A stretch of 64,000 nucleotides of DNA from the NCBI GenBank assembly GCA_029339195.1, contig JAPTJF010000197.1, forward strand, positions 1 through 64,000. The letters run 5' to 3'. The position numbers and the translations under genes are program-made. Shown one piece after another: positions 1 through 11,114 of the stretch. The notes beneath the pieces were generated by a model. The model did not search any database. It saw only the letters and a program-made list of their open reading frames with translations, and had not been told where the DNA came from. How positions within the stretch are numbered: the first letter of the stretch is position 1; each line of letters opens with the position of its first letter. The stretch is from Micractinium sp. NFX-FRZ (Eukaryota; Chlorophyta; Trebouxiophyceae; Chlorellales; Chlorellaceae).

Positions 1-3000
1 CAATGCCATAACAAGCCTTCGTTCTTCTGTAGCCAGCAAAAGGAAACGGACTCCCCCCCGCACCCCAGCCCCCCCAACCCCACCCTCCACACCCCACCCC
101 ACCTGAATCTATAGCACACTCCTACCTGAGGGACCGCCCTTGCATGAAGCTAGCACCTTGGAGGCAATGTCTATTGCTTGCTGCGCGCTCACCACATCAA
201 ACAGGCCGTCGCTGCAAAGCAGCAAAATGAATAGAATGGCAGGAACTGCTAAGCGCAGAAGAGGTAGTTACAACGTGTGGGCAACCGCAATGCCGCTGGC
301 AGTCGCCGCCAGTCATGCTAGGATTGAGCAGTGGGCACCCAGCAGTAATGGTGCATACGCATTGAAATGGAGGACAGCCCACCGAGAAGCCATACCCCTA
401 CTTGCTGCCCCAAAAGCTCCTTACTCCACCCTGGCGCTACTTTAAAAATTGCCGCCTTCGTGACATGCTCACCAATTACCAACAGTCATTATCTCCCCAG
501 CCATCATCTGACCAACCAGGCGACTGGCGCCCCTCATCCATGCTCCATGTGTGTTTCAACAGGCACACACAATTAATGTGCCACTGGCCGCCCACTCCCT
601 CAACTCTACCGGCTCACCTGCCCAGCAGCAGAAACGAGTCCGCCCCCGGGCACAGCTCCACTCGTACTACATCAGGCTGCGCCTCAACAAGGTGGTGCGG
701 CTCCTTGAAGTCGGGGTCACCCAGAGCCCTGCTAGCATGAATGGAGACGTCAAAGCATGCATGCGTCACCAGCAGTGGTGATGAATGAAACACTTAGAAA
801 TCAGCCGTCGCATGCATACTCAAGGCAGCACAACAGTTCGGTGGCACCCACGTGTGGAAACCGGCGGAAGGCAGGGAGCTTCAAAGGGCAGCAAGGCCGA
901 AAGAAAAAGTGAAGAGCAAAGGTGCTTGCCTGGACATGTTGACCATGTGGTCTCGCTCTGGGTTCAGCACGTAGTCGGTGTGCACGTCCACCTCACCGCC
1001 TGTGGCATAGACGGCCAGGTGGCTAGGCAGAAAGGCATGCAATTGAGCACAGATTGTACAAATCCCCTGGCGTACTGGCACGCCTACCAGTCGCGCACAT
1101 CTACATTCCCACGTGTCGGCTCAGCGTTTTCAGCTCAACGCTCCCGCTCCTCGCGCACCCTGTGACTCGATGCGCTCCCGCTCCTCGCGCACACTGGCGG
1201 GCTTGTGGTCACGGGTGAGGGACACAGCGCGCCCGTCGCGGCACAGCACCTGTAATAGCAGATCCAACAAGAGGGAAGCCAATGCCGTTGACAATGCTCC
1301 TGCCTGGCACTTCAGTACTTGGCAAGCAGGCCGAAGTCAAACCATGCCACAGTGGGACGCCAGCGGTAGTGCAAAGGCTATCACAGTGCTCAGACCGGGC
1401 CAACCCCCTCACCGCGCGGCTGTCCCCCGCGTGTGCCACGTACACACTGCTGCCGATGCGCAGTGCACACACGGCAGTGGTACCATAGCGCTTGCCCCTG
1501 CAGTTCGGTTTGACAGTGGGGCTGCGTTGGGCGCATGGATCTGGCCAGAAGGTGGGCCCACGACATAGGCGCCGGCAGCCCGTTTGCTACCGCACTTCGC
1601 GCCACATCCACTAGGCAAGAGTGGTACATGGCGCAATGCTGCCTGCCCACCCCACGCACCACAACACCTGCACCGCCCCGTACGAGCAGGCTTAACGACA
1701 TTGCCGTCCCTTGGGACTAGCCAATGTAAATATGCCCAGCATCAGCACCCCTTGCGCACCACTGCCGTCATCACATGACACTGCAAGCGCCGTGCATCCA
1801 ACCCTCACTTCTCACTCACTTGGCCAGCGCCTCTCCCACAATCTCCTCGTCTGCATGCTTAAAGGCAGCCTTGAGAGCCGCCTCCACCGCGTCCTTGTCG
1901 CAAGAGTCGCCCTACAGGTGCGCAAGTGATTTTGGGCAGGCAGAGTGGATGAACCGTACGGCAGGGCGAGGGGTGCCAATGCAGGATAGTAGGAACACTC
2001 GAATGGCAGGCTGGCGGGAAGGGCGGGCAGGCATGTGTAACCCTAAGCAGCCAGGATGAAAGCACAGCCGCCCTCCCCAGCCCCTCTACCACGTTATCCT
2101 CCCACCTTGCAGCGCTGGATGGCCGGCTGTGCAGCGATGAAGTCGTGCACCCGGCGAGATGCGTGCTCGCTGCCACTGTGGCTGCCGTGGCCATCGTACA
2201 CAGCAATGAACTGTGTGTGGAACGCCAGACCAGGAGATTAGATGGAAAGACACAGGGGCCAGCTTGAAATAGGTCAAGCAAGTTGCTGAGACCATAGCGA
2301 GAGAAGTGGAGGCAGGTGCACCAACTGATGATGAGTGGGCCAGCGTATGAAGATGACAGGCTGTCAATGGCAGACAGCAGATGTAAGCTGATGTTCAGCC
2401 AGGTCAGCTGCTACTCAAACCCTGCCGTGGCTTCCATCATGTCGCACCTGGCGCGGCAGGGAGGGGTCTGCCCCGGTCGGGCAAAAGTCGGGGATGAGGG
2501 TGTACCTGTCCTCCATGTAGCTGCGCTTGCCTGCAAAGGGACGTTCACAGGGAGCATACGTGTGTGGGAAAGATCGAGATGCAGATGCAGGGGTGGCAGT
2601 GGACTGCAGGTGGTGTCCCATGCAAGCTTGCAGGCAGGGCGGGCGGCACATAGCTCAGACCTGGGGAGGGGCAATGGCAAGGGTGTAGGCGCAGCGGGCA
2701 GTAACTGAAGGGACACACAAGCACATGCACAGGAGCTCACCCTGCTCATCCGAAACTCCCAGGTAGGCGGTGGGGAAGCTGCGGGGGCCGCTGCTGTCAC
2801 CAGAGCTTGCGGAGCCAGAGTCAGCCTGGGTGCCTGCAGCGGTGCAGCGGCGGCACTGCGTGTTAAGGTTGGGCAATGCAGTGATGGTACAGCCGGAGGC
2901 AGATGCAATGCCAGCACTGGGGCTTGGGGACGCACGCTCGCACCTGGCAGGCGCCCAGGCGTGGCGCCAGGTGGCAGCTTGTCTCCCACAGCCCCCTCGT

Positions 3001-3303
3001 CTGTTGTGAGAGCAGAGTTAGTTCAGGGCGCGTGTGAGTAGCATGGAGCAAGTGGCAGAAGTCTACAGCAGCGGCACATGCGGTGGAGAAAAGGGCCCAG
3101 TCTTGTCCGGCTTTGGTAACTCACGCGCGGAGGTACAAATGGCGGGCCCGCTACCCTTCAACCGCCCCACGCACAAGCAGCTGCTCACCTGTCGGTGGGC
3201 GCCTGTCGGCGGCCGTCACCAGGCCCACGCTGCCCAGCGCGCCCGCCTTGTCTGCCCGCGTGTCCACCCCTCGCATGGCACCCAGCTTGCCGGAATCGGC
3301 CAT
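1..3303 (-). CDS. PP2C-family Ser/Thr protein phosphatase (3' end beyond window)
   Basis: Metal-dependent phosphatase that removes phosphate from Ser/Thr. Read on the minus strand, exons join in family order: KRSYMEDRYTLIPDF near 2500 (the G-x-R-x-x-MED motif), FIAVYDGHGSHSGSEHASRR near 2190 (DGHG metal ligand), a helical exon at 1830-1920, GTTAVCALRIGSSVYVAHAG plus GDSRA at 1410-1490, LTRDHKPASVREERERIE at 1160-1230, SRALGDPDFKEP near 710, and SDGLFDVVSAQQAIDIASK at 150-220. The C-terminus lies left of base 1. The start at 3303 has a strong context (ACCACCATGGCC) and opens a low-complexity N-terminus of about 80 residues; four upstream exon junctions keep phase. An apparent in-frame extension above this ATG reads like a transit peptide, so plastid targeting from a farther start is possible. 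The domain assignment is firm; subfamily and substrate are unknown. One intron appears to use a GC donor. Confidence 0.88.
729..929 (-). other. Probable GC-AG intron in the PP2C gene
   Basis: The exon encoding HMVNMS ends ATGTCCAG and is followed by GCAAGC, a good GC-type 5' splice site (AG|GCAAG). The matching acceptor TAGCAG lies before GGCTCTGGG. Joining them restores the conserved PP2C sequence SRALGD with an Arg codon split across the intron. No GT donor nearby gives the same conserved junction. Confidence 0.6.
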
Positions 3304-3988
3304 GGTGGTGGTGAAGCGGGCAAGGGAGGGGCGGGCGCCAGGGAAGCAGGTAGTAGCGGCAGTGACCGAGGCGCCGGCGGAAGCGGCGGCAGAGGAAGCT
3401 GGGCGGAAGTGGCAGGCGGTGGCGGCGGTGGGAAGGCGGGTCGCGAATATGGTTGTACTGCTTCGAACCAGGGAATGAGGCAAGGCCCTGGCCAGGTTGG
3501 GGATCCAGGGTTCGAGGCCATGGAGGCGGGGCGGCTGTCCAAGGCACACGAGCAGGCACGCTCGCACCTTTCTCACCTGGCTGCCCAGGCTGCCAAGCGT
3601 GTGAGCGGCATTCAGAGAGCAGGGTGCATTGGAGGCGAGTGCCAGTGTTTGCGGGGTCACCATTTTCCCTGCTTCGCCTGCTGCGCCCGTGGCCGGGCGG
3701 GTGGGCAGGCAGGGGCACTGTGTGAGCGGCTGCGGGAAAGGAGGGCAGGTGTGCAGCAGCAGCTGGCTTGTCTAATGGAGGATGCATGTGACACATGCGA
3801 ACCTGTCGCTGGCAATCACATGCACACTTGTTCATCGCCAATCAGTGAACTGTCACAGAGAGCGGCAGCTTCCTCACAGCAGCAGGTGGCTGGGCGGCAC
3901 CAGCGGGATGTGGAAATGCTGTGGGACCTTCAACCTGTCCACCCCTCAGAGGTCTCTCCAGGTATGGGTCATTACAGCATGTGCTTTG
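3304..3988. other. Intergenic stretch between two minus-strand genes
   Basis: This stretch lies between the PP2C start codon and the stop codon of the plastid-protein gene, so it should hold the 3' UTR of the latter and the promoter and 5' UTR of the former. A TGTAA signal in minus orientation (plus-strand ttaca, 3972-3976) lies 12 bases past the stop. The long open frame on the plus strand here shows no family resemblance and is explained by GC-rich composition. Confidence 0.5.
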
Positions 3989-6626
3989 TCACGGCAGGTA
4001 TGGCTGCCCCTCCCCCGCCATGTCCAGCAAGACGGCCAGGGCCTCCCGCCGTATGCTCTCCAGCCGCTCTAGCACCTGCCCACTGGGGGGCGTTGGTGCT
4101 GCCTCACCGGTGCCTGTGCTGCTCTGGCCAGAGGAGCTGCCTCCCGGTAGCAGCATCTCTTGCTGCAGTGCGTTCAAGCTCTGCAGGAAGCGCCCTGGAC
4201 GCACCCACTCTTGCGGCCGCTCAGTCTCGGCCCGCAGCCGCTCAAAATTGGTTGCGCTGGGGCCTGGGTCAGCGGAGGGCAGCCGCTCACGGTCCTCCTG
4301 CAAGCCGTGCTCCAGTAGCGCGCGCCTGAATGGGAGGGAGGCAAAATAGCTGTGTGTAACGCGTGCAGACAGCACCACAACACGTGCGCCCATGGAACTC
4401 GACATGGCGTAGAGCAGCCACCTGGTAGGCTAGGGGTGCTACGCGCCCCTGGCTGCGTGCTAGATGTGTGCCGCTGCTTGTGAACCACAATCCTGTCGAG
4501 AAGCAGCACACCGTCCCCAGCAGGAAGCGCTTACCGTTCCTTGGGTGTGGGCAGCGCCATAAGGCGCTGCAGGAAGACTGCACAGCTGCGGGGTACGGCT
4601 CCCAGCTGCTGGAAGGGCAGCTGCTGGGCAGCTGCCTCGGGTGAGGAGGCAGCGCCGCCGCCGCTCATGCTGTCCAGGAAGGCTGCCTCAACAAGCATCT
4701 GCTGCACCTCCTCACGCACCAGCACCAACTTGGCCAGCAGTTGCCTGCACGGAGCAGCACGCGTTGAAGGAGAGGACAAGGTGAGAGGCGGGAGGGTTGA
4801 CGGAGAGGCAGAGTACCGGCGCGCAGAGGGCAGCAGGGCAGGCCGGGATGAATGCGGGGTTGGGGCCGCCTTCCAATCTACCATCATCTACCCACCCGGA
4901 TGCAATGCAGCGCGTACAGTAACCGCCCCCCTGGCCGGCATTTGCCCCCAACGGTCTGCCTCCGCCTGGCCAGTGCATCCCAGCACAGTGCTCGCCGCCC
5001 ACTCCCATCATCCATCCAGCCTGCCAGGAGCCACCACCCACCCACCGCCCGCCCACCTGTCTGGGATCTCCAGCATCAGCTCCATGTCGGTGATCACCTG
5101 GGACACAGCGCGCTCCAGGTCTGGTGCTTGGCAGTGCAACAAAGCGGCACCCGCCACGTTGCTGTCGCCCGCCGCGTCTGCTGGGAGACTATCGCTGCCG
5201 CTGCCGCTGCTGCTGCTGCCATCGCTGCTGCCTTCGGCAGTTGCTTCCTCAGCTGCTGCTCCTTCGGGCTGGGGCAACTGGTTGGCAGAGAGTGCTGCAT
5301 AGCGGCGCAGCAGCTCCATGCGCTCCTTGCTGGTGGGCGCCGCCAGTGCCGCCTCAAGCAGCTGCATCTCGGGGGGCAGCCGCTGCCCCAGCCGGCGCAG
5401 CACCTCGTCACGCACCAGCAGCAGCACCTCTGCACGGAGCACAGGACGGGGGAGGGATGGCAACGTGAGCAGGGAGGCAGGGAGGCAGCTGCGGCAGCGC
5501 ATGCAGCACGCAGTGGGGGGCGCAGGTAAGCAGTGGGCTGCACATTTGAATCCAAGCTACACATGGTACAGTGGTCAGGTCTTGTGCCACAAAGGCAGCC
5601 TGGATGGCCCGCTGCACCGTGCCAACATGAAATGCACCACTGGGGGTTTGATGTCCTCGGCGCTCCCTTTCCTTCCCAGCTTTAGCCGCTGTGCCACCGA
5701 CTGCTGCCGAAACGCGTCTCACCCACCACAGCCTGCCACGCCGCCCACCCACTCGCTGACATCACCCCGCTCACCCGCCACGTCGGTGGCGCCCTTGTCG
5801 CTGGCCCCTTGGATGTAAGCATCTAGGGTGGCCAGGAAGGAGGAGTCCAGCTGCTCCAGCCGGCGGCCCACCACCACCTGCACTGCCGCCGCAGCGCTGC
5901 CACCCGGCTCCTCCGACTCTGCACAGGGGCAAGCCAGGGGTGGCGGGGAGGGAGGGGTGCATCAGCGGCAATTGGGCAGCCGCACGCATGCGCATTGGGC
6001 CTTGAGACTCTACATCTGGGAAGGACCTGGCAATGGGACTGACCCACGTAACCCTGCGTGCTGAGCAGTGCCAGCCGGGCCGCGCTGGGGAAGTCACATC
6101 AGGAGCCTGGGTGTGCCTCCCGACATGACAGGCAGGGCGCCTACCTGTGACATGCGCCACGGCTGCCCCCAAGAACATTTCCCGCGTGATCTCGCCCATC
6201 ATCTCGCCAATCGTTGCTGCGCTGGCCTCCACTTCTTGCAGCACTGCAAGACTCGAGCGGGGGAGGGGTGGGGGGAGGCCGGGGGCGGCAGGCACCTTAG
6301 CATGTGGGAGGCATACAGGCACAGGCTGATGCAAATAAAAGGCTTTCAGAGGCGTGTCTGCCAGAAGGCACCTGCATGCAACACAGAATGGCTGCAAAGG
6401 AGGCGGACTGAACAGGAAATCCACAGGCGGCGGCGGCGGCAGGCGGCGGCAGGCGGCGGCCGGGGCCACCTTTGGCTTGCGCCTGCTCCTGTTCATCTCG
6501 ATTGGCTGCATCGCCTGCTGCTGCTGCTACCCTGACGCTCAGAGGCGCTCTGCGGTGCGGCAAACGCCGAGGAGGGCGAGCCACGACGGCGGGCACGCGT
6601 GCGTAGCTCTGGAGAGCGACCTGCAT
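3989..6626 (-). CDS. Conserved plastid-targeted protein with repeated 'PT-KER' helical motif
   Basis: Likely a chloroplast stromal protein of unknown function. The start MQVALQSYARVPAVVARPP followed by an Arg/Ser/Ala-rich stretch looks like a transit peptide. Exons in order: N-terminus (6420-6626), EVEASAATIGEMMGEITREM (6150-6240), an exon at 5780-5920, LPPEMQLLEAALAAPTSKER with a Ser/Gly-rich tail (5070-5430), LVLVREEVQQMLVEAAFLDS plus LQRLMALPTPKER (4535-4745), and a C-terminal exon (3989-4325) containing RPQEWVRPGRFLQSLNALQQ and ending MAGEGQPYLP. The spacing of the 'LL..L...PT.KER..LL' block recalls the plant chloroplast family of Arabidopsis At4g37920, whose members have a comparable ITDPEER block; that match is from memory and weak. 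The stop is at 3989-3991. The gene is divergent from its right-hand neighbour. Confidence 0.68.
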
Positions 6627-6882
6627 ATTGCGCTTGCGTCTCTGATCGTAATATGTATGCCGGGTTGCACAGAACCGCGACAGAAACACATGCATGCGGG
6701 CCTCCGCCCAGCACTCCAAGCACGCCTTGCCGCTTGCTCCGAATCCGCTGGGCGGGCACTACTGGCACATAGACACCCATCTGGCCGGAAACGGACGGCC
6801 TCGAGCCCGCCATGTCTGACTCTCCGTGACCGAGAGCTCTCTAGTCGCGCTAGCGCTGCGCAGCTCACCCTTTGCGCCCGAG
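6627..6882. promoter_or_regulatory. Shared divergent promoter region (256 bp)
   Basis: The start codons of the minus-strand plastid protein (6626) and the plus-strand gene (6883) are only 256 bases apart, so both 5' UTRs and core promoters must fit here. There is no obvious TATA box. The only nearby AT-rich word, gtaatatgtatg at about 6648-6659, lies just upstream of the minus-strand ATG. Confidence 0.5.
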
Positions 6883-9800
6883 ATGGAGCCGGGCAACCTC
6901 CAAGGGCGTCACGAAGCCGGCCACATGCAGCCAACCGCCCCAACCCCAGCTGCCCGCCGCCGCCAGCCCCGCCTGCCGCCGCTCGATACGGGCCGCTTCC
7001 ACCTTGGGTCTGCAGTTGAGCAGATGAAGCTGGTTTTCAGCGAGCTCGTCATCCTGTCGGACGCAGCAGCAGCCGCTGCTACCGCGGAGGCAGCAGACAG
7101 GGCAGCGGCAATGGATGCACATTATCTCACCTCACCGCGCACCTTTCCCAGCCGTACGCAGCAGCAGCGGCACCGGCAATGGAAGCCGCGTGCCGCCAGC
7201 GACGAGCATGCGGCAGAGATAGGGCAGCTGGGAGCTGCGGTGCGGGAGCTCGCACTGATGCACGACACATGCTCAGATACGCTGGTGACAGCAGCAGCTG
7301 AGCTGGCAACAGCGCGCCTGCAGCAGCTGCTGGTGAGCACTGGGAGTGGGCTGGTTGCGGGGGCCAGTGTGTCAGGATGGATCAGGGGCCCGTGCATGCA
7401 TCGTGGTTGCTGCGCACCGGTAGGTAAGCGAGCCCCGCCCTCACCGTGCGCCACCTGCCACCCTGCTCCCCTGCGCAGGCCTTTCTGGAGCAGGCGGGGG
7501 AGCTGCTGCTAGCCGACTTCCTGCGGGCAGCTGTGTACAGCAGCAGAATTGCCGACAATCTGGAGCAGGCAGCCAGCGCCAGCAGCAGCAGCAGCAGCAG
7601 CAAGGGCGGCAAACAGACAGCGGCAGCAGCAGCTTCACCCGATGTGGCACAGCAGGCAGCCGCCAGCCTGCGGGCTGCACGGGAGGTGCGCAGCAGCATT
7701 GCCATGGCAGCGCAGCAGGCCTACACGTCGGCAGCGCTGCTGAGCATGGGGCCTGGGGGCGGCCGCTCGGAGTCCATCATCATCCCGCAGGTGAGGCGGG
7801 CACTGGGGTGGCGGGAGAATAGGTGGGGAGAGAAGGAAGGTTGATGCAAGCACAGGCAGGGGGTGTTAGGAGGGGGTCAGGATGACAGGAAGCTCAGCCT
7901 CCCCCTGCCCCGCCCTCCTGTCTGCCCTTCCCAAGTACCCCTGCACCCATACGCTCACTCTGCCTTCTCACCCCCTCCCTCCCCCACCCCCACCCCCAGA
8001 TATTTCGAACCCGAGTTTTCCGCGGGCCAAGCCGCAAGGGACGAGCAGCCACAGGCAGCTGGTTGCCAGGCTTGCTTGCCGGCACAGCGGTGGGTGGGTT
8101 GACAGATGAGGCGATGCGGACCACGGCGTTCCTGGCCGCGGTGGCGCCTCCAGAGGGGCTGGGACGCAAAGGGTGGCAGCCAGCAGCTGTGCAGACAGGC
8201 GGGCAGCATCTGGGGAAGCGGGCGGTGCGCATGTCGCTGCCCAACCGCGCCCTGCTGAATGCGCTTGGCGGCGCACGCTTCCAGCGAGAAATTGCTGCTG
8301 CACGGGCCTCGCAGCAGCACCACAGTGAGGAGGTGGGGGACATACAGACAGAGGCCCAGCGGTATGCGGCAATGCTGGCAGAGCTGCCGCAGCGGGCGGA
8401 CGGATGCGCCCAGGGCGGCACGGCGGACAGTGGGAGCGGGGATGGCGGGGGGAGCCGCAGCAACGACTCTGGCGGCAACAGCGGCAGCAGCGGCAGCCCG
8501 GGTAGTGCTGCAGTCGAGCCTACAGCAGCGCAGGCGTCACGCGCCGCTACACACTCTCATGCCGCCGCCCTTGCCTCGTCAGCAGGCATGCTCTGCGGAC
8601 AACCCGTGCGCAGCCCAAAGGGCTGCCTGGAGTCTCCCCTGCTGCTGTGCCCTACCCCTGTGTACCGGCTTCACGGTATGTGACCCCTGTAAACCGCCAA
8701 TCCGTGGCCAACCTACGTGTTCAGAGGCCAATTGGGGGGTGCCTCATGAAGAGGCACATTGGCGGGCACAGCAGGCAGCACGATTCAAATGAGAAAGCGG
8801 GAACCGCGTGGGCGCCAGCATGCCTTCGACACGCCCCGCCCAATTCATTGCAGACTCATTTTGTCTCAATACTTTTGAATTGAAGGCAGGAGAGCGTGGA
8901 GGGGCAGACATGGAGTCCTCTGGGCGCACTCCCACGCTCGCAGGCAGCGCCTGCGGGCCACTCTGCGATCACAGAGAGCCCACAGTGCTGACCGAGGTCA
9001 ATGGAACGTGAGCTGGTCGCCGGGAGGCTTGCACAGTGGCATGGGTTGCTCGGGACCTGGCACGCGCTTGCCCAGCTTGTAGAGGAATCTGTGGGCGCAG
9101 CTAGTTGAAGGTGGAGTAAGATGTGAGCCGTCAGGGCGTTCCATACCGCCTGAGGAAGCCGCGGCTGGGTGTCACTTACGGCGGCGGGAAACAGGGCCGC
9201 CGCCGCTCCCGACTTAGCACTACATTTACTTTGCTCGCACCCTGCAGAAAGATGTATGTATGCCGCCGCTACCCACGAAACCATTGCGGCAAATGGTGCA
9301 CAGTTGATCTCTCTCTGGTGCCGCTGCGGCCCTCGGAGCAGCCTGCAGCCGTCACACCCAGGGGCGGGGGCGGCGCAGTGTCTCCAGCGGCGGCAGTGCA
9401 GGCGGGGTGCGACACGGACATGCTGGGCAGCCCCGCCAGCCCCCCAGGTGTGTGAGGGTGCGTGTTCTGCGGCTGGCAGTATACTGTCAGCGGTTTTCCC
9501 GGGCAGAGTGCAGTGGGCACCTTCAACTTGAAATGATGCGTGAGTGCTCAGCATTCTGTCATGTGCAGACTTGGGCTAATGTGCCGTTCCTGTTGCCGTG
9601 TTGCAGAGGAGGCCATGAAGGAGGAGGAGGCGGGCAGCACACCCAGCCAGCATCTGGGCACGCCGCGCATCCCAGGTGCTCCATGCAGCCCCAACACCCA
9701 CTGGCTTTTGTGTTTGATCACGCATGTGTGCCGGTCAACCAGTGCGTGTGTCAGCCAAACCACCCCTCCTGACCTATCCACCCCCACGCCACCGCCACTG

Positions 9801-10638
9801 TGCAGCGGCACCCTCCAAGAGCAACTCTCAAGAGAGCCGGCCACAGCCTGCCACCGCAGCACGCTGCCTGTCCCAGGTGTTCAACCGGCTCACGCCTGCA
9901 GCCATCAGGTGGGGCTGGGCTGCACGGCCAAGGCCAGCCTGCGGATAATTGTGGTGTGCGCACAGACATTGGCGTCAGCAGTGCAGACACGGCTGCCAGG
10001 GATGCCTGCATAGCTGTGCGCGCTGTGCTGTCCTTTGTTTATTCACACCGCCCCCATGCTCCCGGTTGCAGGGCATCCCAGCTGGGCGCGCGCTACGTGA
10101 CGCTGCGGCCTGAGGCCAGGGCTGTGGCCCGCATGCAGCAGCGCGCATCAGGCAAGTGCAGGCAGCAGTGGCTGCAGGAGGTACCGTCAGCAGGGCAACA
10201 GTGTGCACAACGCCCAGCCGTGCCACATCAAGCACTGCTGTGGCAATGTCGCACAGCTTGATTCACTCGTGTTTGTTGTGTGCCCTTGCCACTCACCGTG
10301 CTTCCTGCTTGGAACACGTCTGCCTTTGCTTCCTGCTTGCTGCAGCATCGGCATCCCCCAGTGCCCCGGGAGGCTCGGGCGGCTCGCAGCCAGCAGGGCG
10401 CAAGCGCGCCCGGTTTTCTGACAGCCAGCAGGCGCAGGAGGTGGACCGGGTGCGGCACCCGCTGCAGGAGCTGGCGCTGTCGGCAGACGGGGTGCCGGCG
10501 CGGGCGCAGCGCACAGGCCAGACCACCGGGGCGCCAGCGCCGCAGCCGGGGGCGCGTGCACAGGCAGCAGGCGCAGGGTCTGCAGGCGGAGCTGCTGCCG
10601 GGATCTGGCTGCGCAGCGCGCTCCTGCCCCGCCCTTGA
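6883..10638 (+). CDS. Unrecognised multi-exon protein, probably nuclear or cytoskeletal
   Basis: I do not recognise the family. The first ATG in frame is 6883; the frame upstream has only a GTG. Exon 1 (to about 7332) carries a helical, Ala-rich region (FHLGSAVEQMKLVFSELVIL; ELALMHDTCSDTLVTAAAEL). Exon 2 (7480-7790) is helical with a poly-Ser run, exon 3 (8000-8673) ends in a Ser/Gly-rich tail. Exons 4-8 encode CDTDMLGSPASPP, EEAMKEEEAGSTPSQHLGTP, LSQVFNRLTPAAIR, LGARYVTLRPEARAVARMQQ and a basic GRKRARFSD that could be a nuclear signal, followed by VDRVRHPLQELALSAD and the stop. From exon 3 on, the introns are phase 1 and joins keep the frame, which argues for one gene. A split into two genes near 8700-9340 cannot be excluded, because a TGTAA lies at 8688-8692 just after an in-frame TGA. 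The last intron appears to use a GC donor. Confidence 0.5.
7573..7605 (+). repeat. AGC/CAG microsatellite encoding a poly-Ser run
   Basis: A short AGC-type repeat inside exon 2 of the unrecognised gene encodes consecutive serines followed by KGGK. It is exonic and in frame. Confidence 0.75.
8684..9349 (+). other. Long intron or intergenic gap in the unrecognised gene
   Basis: No coding exon could be placed here. In the one-gene model this is an intron beginning at the phase-1 donor GTATGTGA (8676) and ending at acceptor CTGCAG (9349). In the two-gene model it holds a terminator (TGTAA 8688-8692) and a promoter. It contains a relatively AT-rich patch at about 8821-8885. Confidence 0.4.
10152..10345 (+). 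other. Probable GC-AG intron
   Basis: The exon ending ARMQQRAS is followed by G|GCAAGTG, a consensus GC donor. The acceptor TGCTGCAG at 10345 restores the frame (phase 1) into ASASPSAPGGSGG. No GT donor is seen at the junction. Confidence 0.55.
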
Positions 10639-11114
10639 AGCTTACAGGCACTGTGAACGAATGCAATTCGCCCACCCTCAAAGGATGCCCACTCCCGTTG
10701 CCTTGCTATTCTGTTGCTTTGTTTGCCGCCTCCCAGTCTTTGGTGAAAGCATGCACATGTTTTGCCCAGTTTGAGCTCTGATGAGCAGGGCAGCTGCCCC
10801 CCCTCCCCCCCCCCCACCCCCACCCCCCAGCACTGTACTGCTGTTTGTATCCCGCTGTAGTTCTTGCCCCCTCCCTTCCGTACCCGCTGTTTTCCTCGCC
10901 CCCCTCCTGTGTTTCATATTCGCCGTTTGATGCTCCGGAACCTGCCCTCTTGCTGCACTGCCAACATACACTGCCTTGCTTACACTTGTCGACATGTCGG
11001 ACGAAAAACACGCAACACAGCAGCATCGAGAGCCCGGCAGAGGAGGCAGGGAACAGACGGCTGGCCACAACATGAGCAGCCTTGCTCGCTGCCTGTGCCT
11101 TGTCCAACAGCACG
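10639..11114. other. Convergent 3' intergenic region
   Basis: This region separates the stops of a plus-strand and a minus-strand gene. It contains pyrimidine-rich C runs (about 10797-10830) and a TGTAA signal for the minus-strand gene at 10980-10984. I see no gene. Confidence 0.55.
10980..10984 (-). terminator. TGTAA poly(A) signal of the OSB-like gene
   Basis: Plus-strand ttaca, about 130 bases past the OSB-like stop codon, fits the position and sequence of the green-algal polyadenylation signal. Confidence 0.5.

Noticed and set aside
1140..1192. Duplicated cgctcccgctcctcgcgca word, possibly a mobile repeat
   Set aside because: Only two copies about 30 bases apart; one is the exon end encoding VREERER of PP2C, the other lies at the adjacent splice donor. 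Local slippage is sufficient.
3500..3525. ggttcgag word resembling a tRNA B box
   Set aside because: No A box or cloverleaf could be built around it; no tRNA gene supported anywhere in the window.
3034..4329. Plus-strand open frame of about 430 codons
   Set aside because: Antisense to the PP2C start region and the plastid-protein C-terminal exon, low complexity, no domain; a composition artefact of GC-rich DNA.
6826..6882. Extension of the unrecognised gene to a GTG at 6826
   Set aside because: Nuclear genes start at ATG; the first in-frame ATG is 6883.
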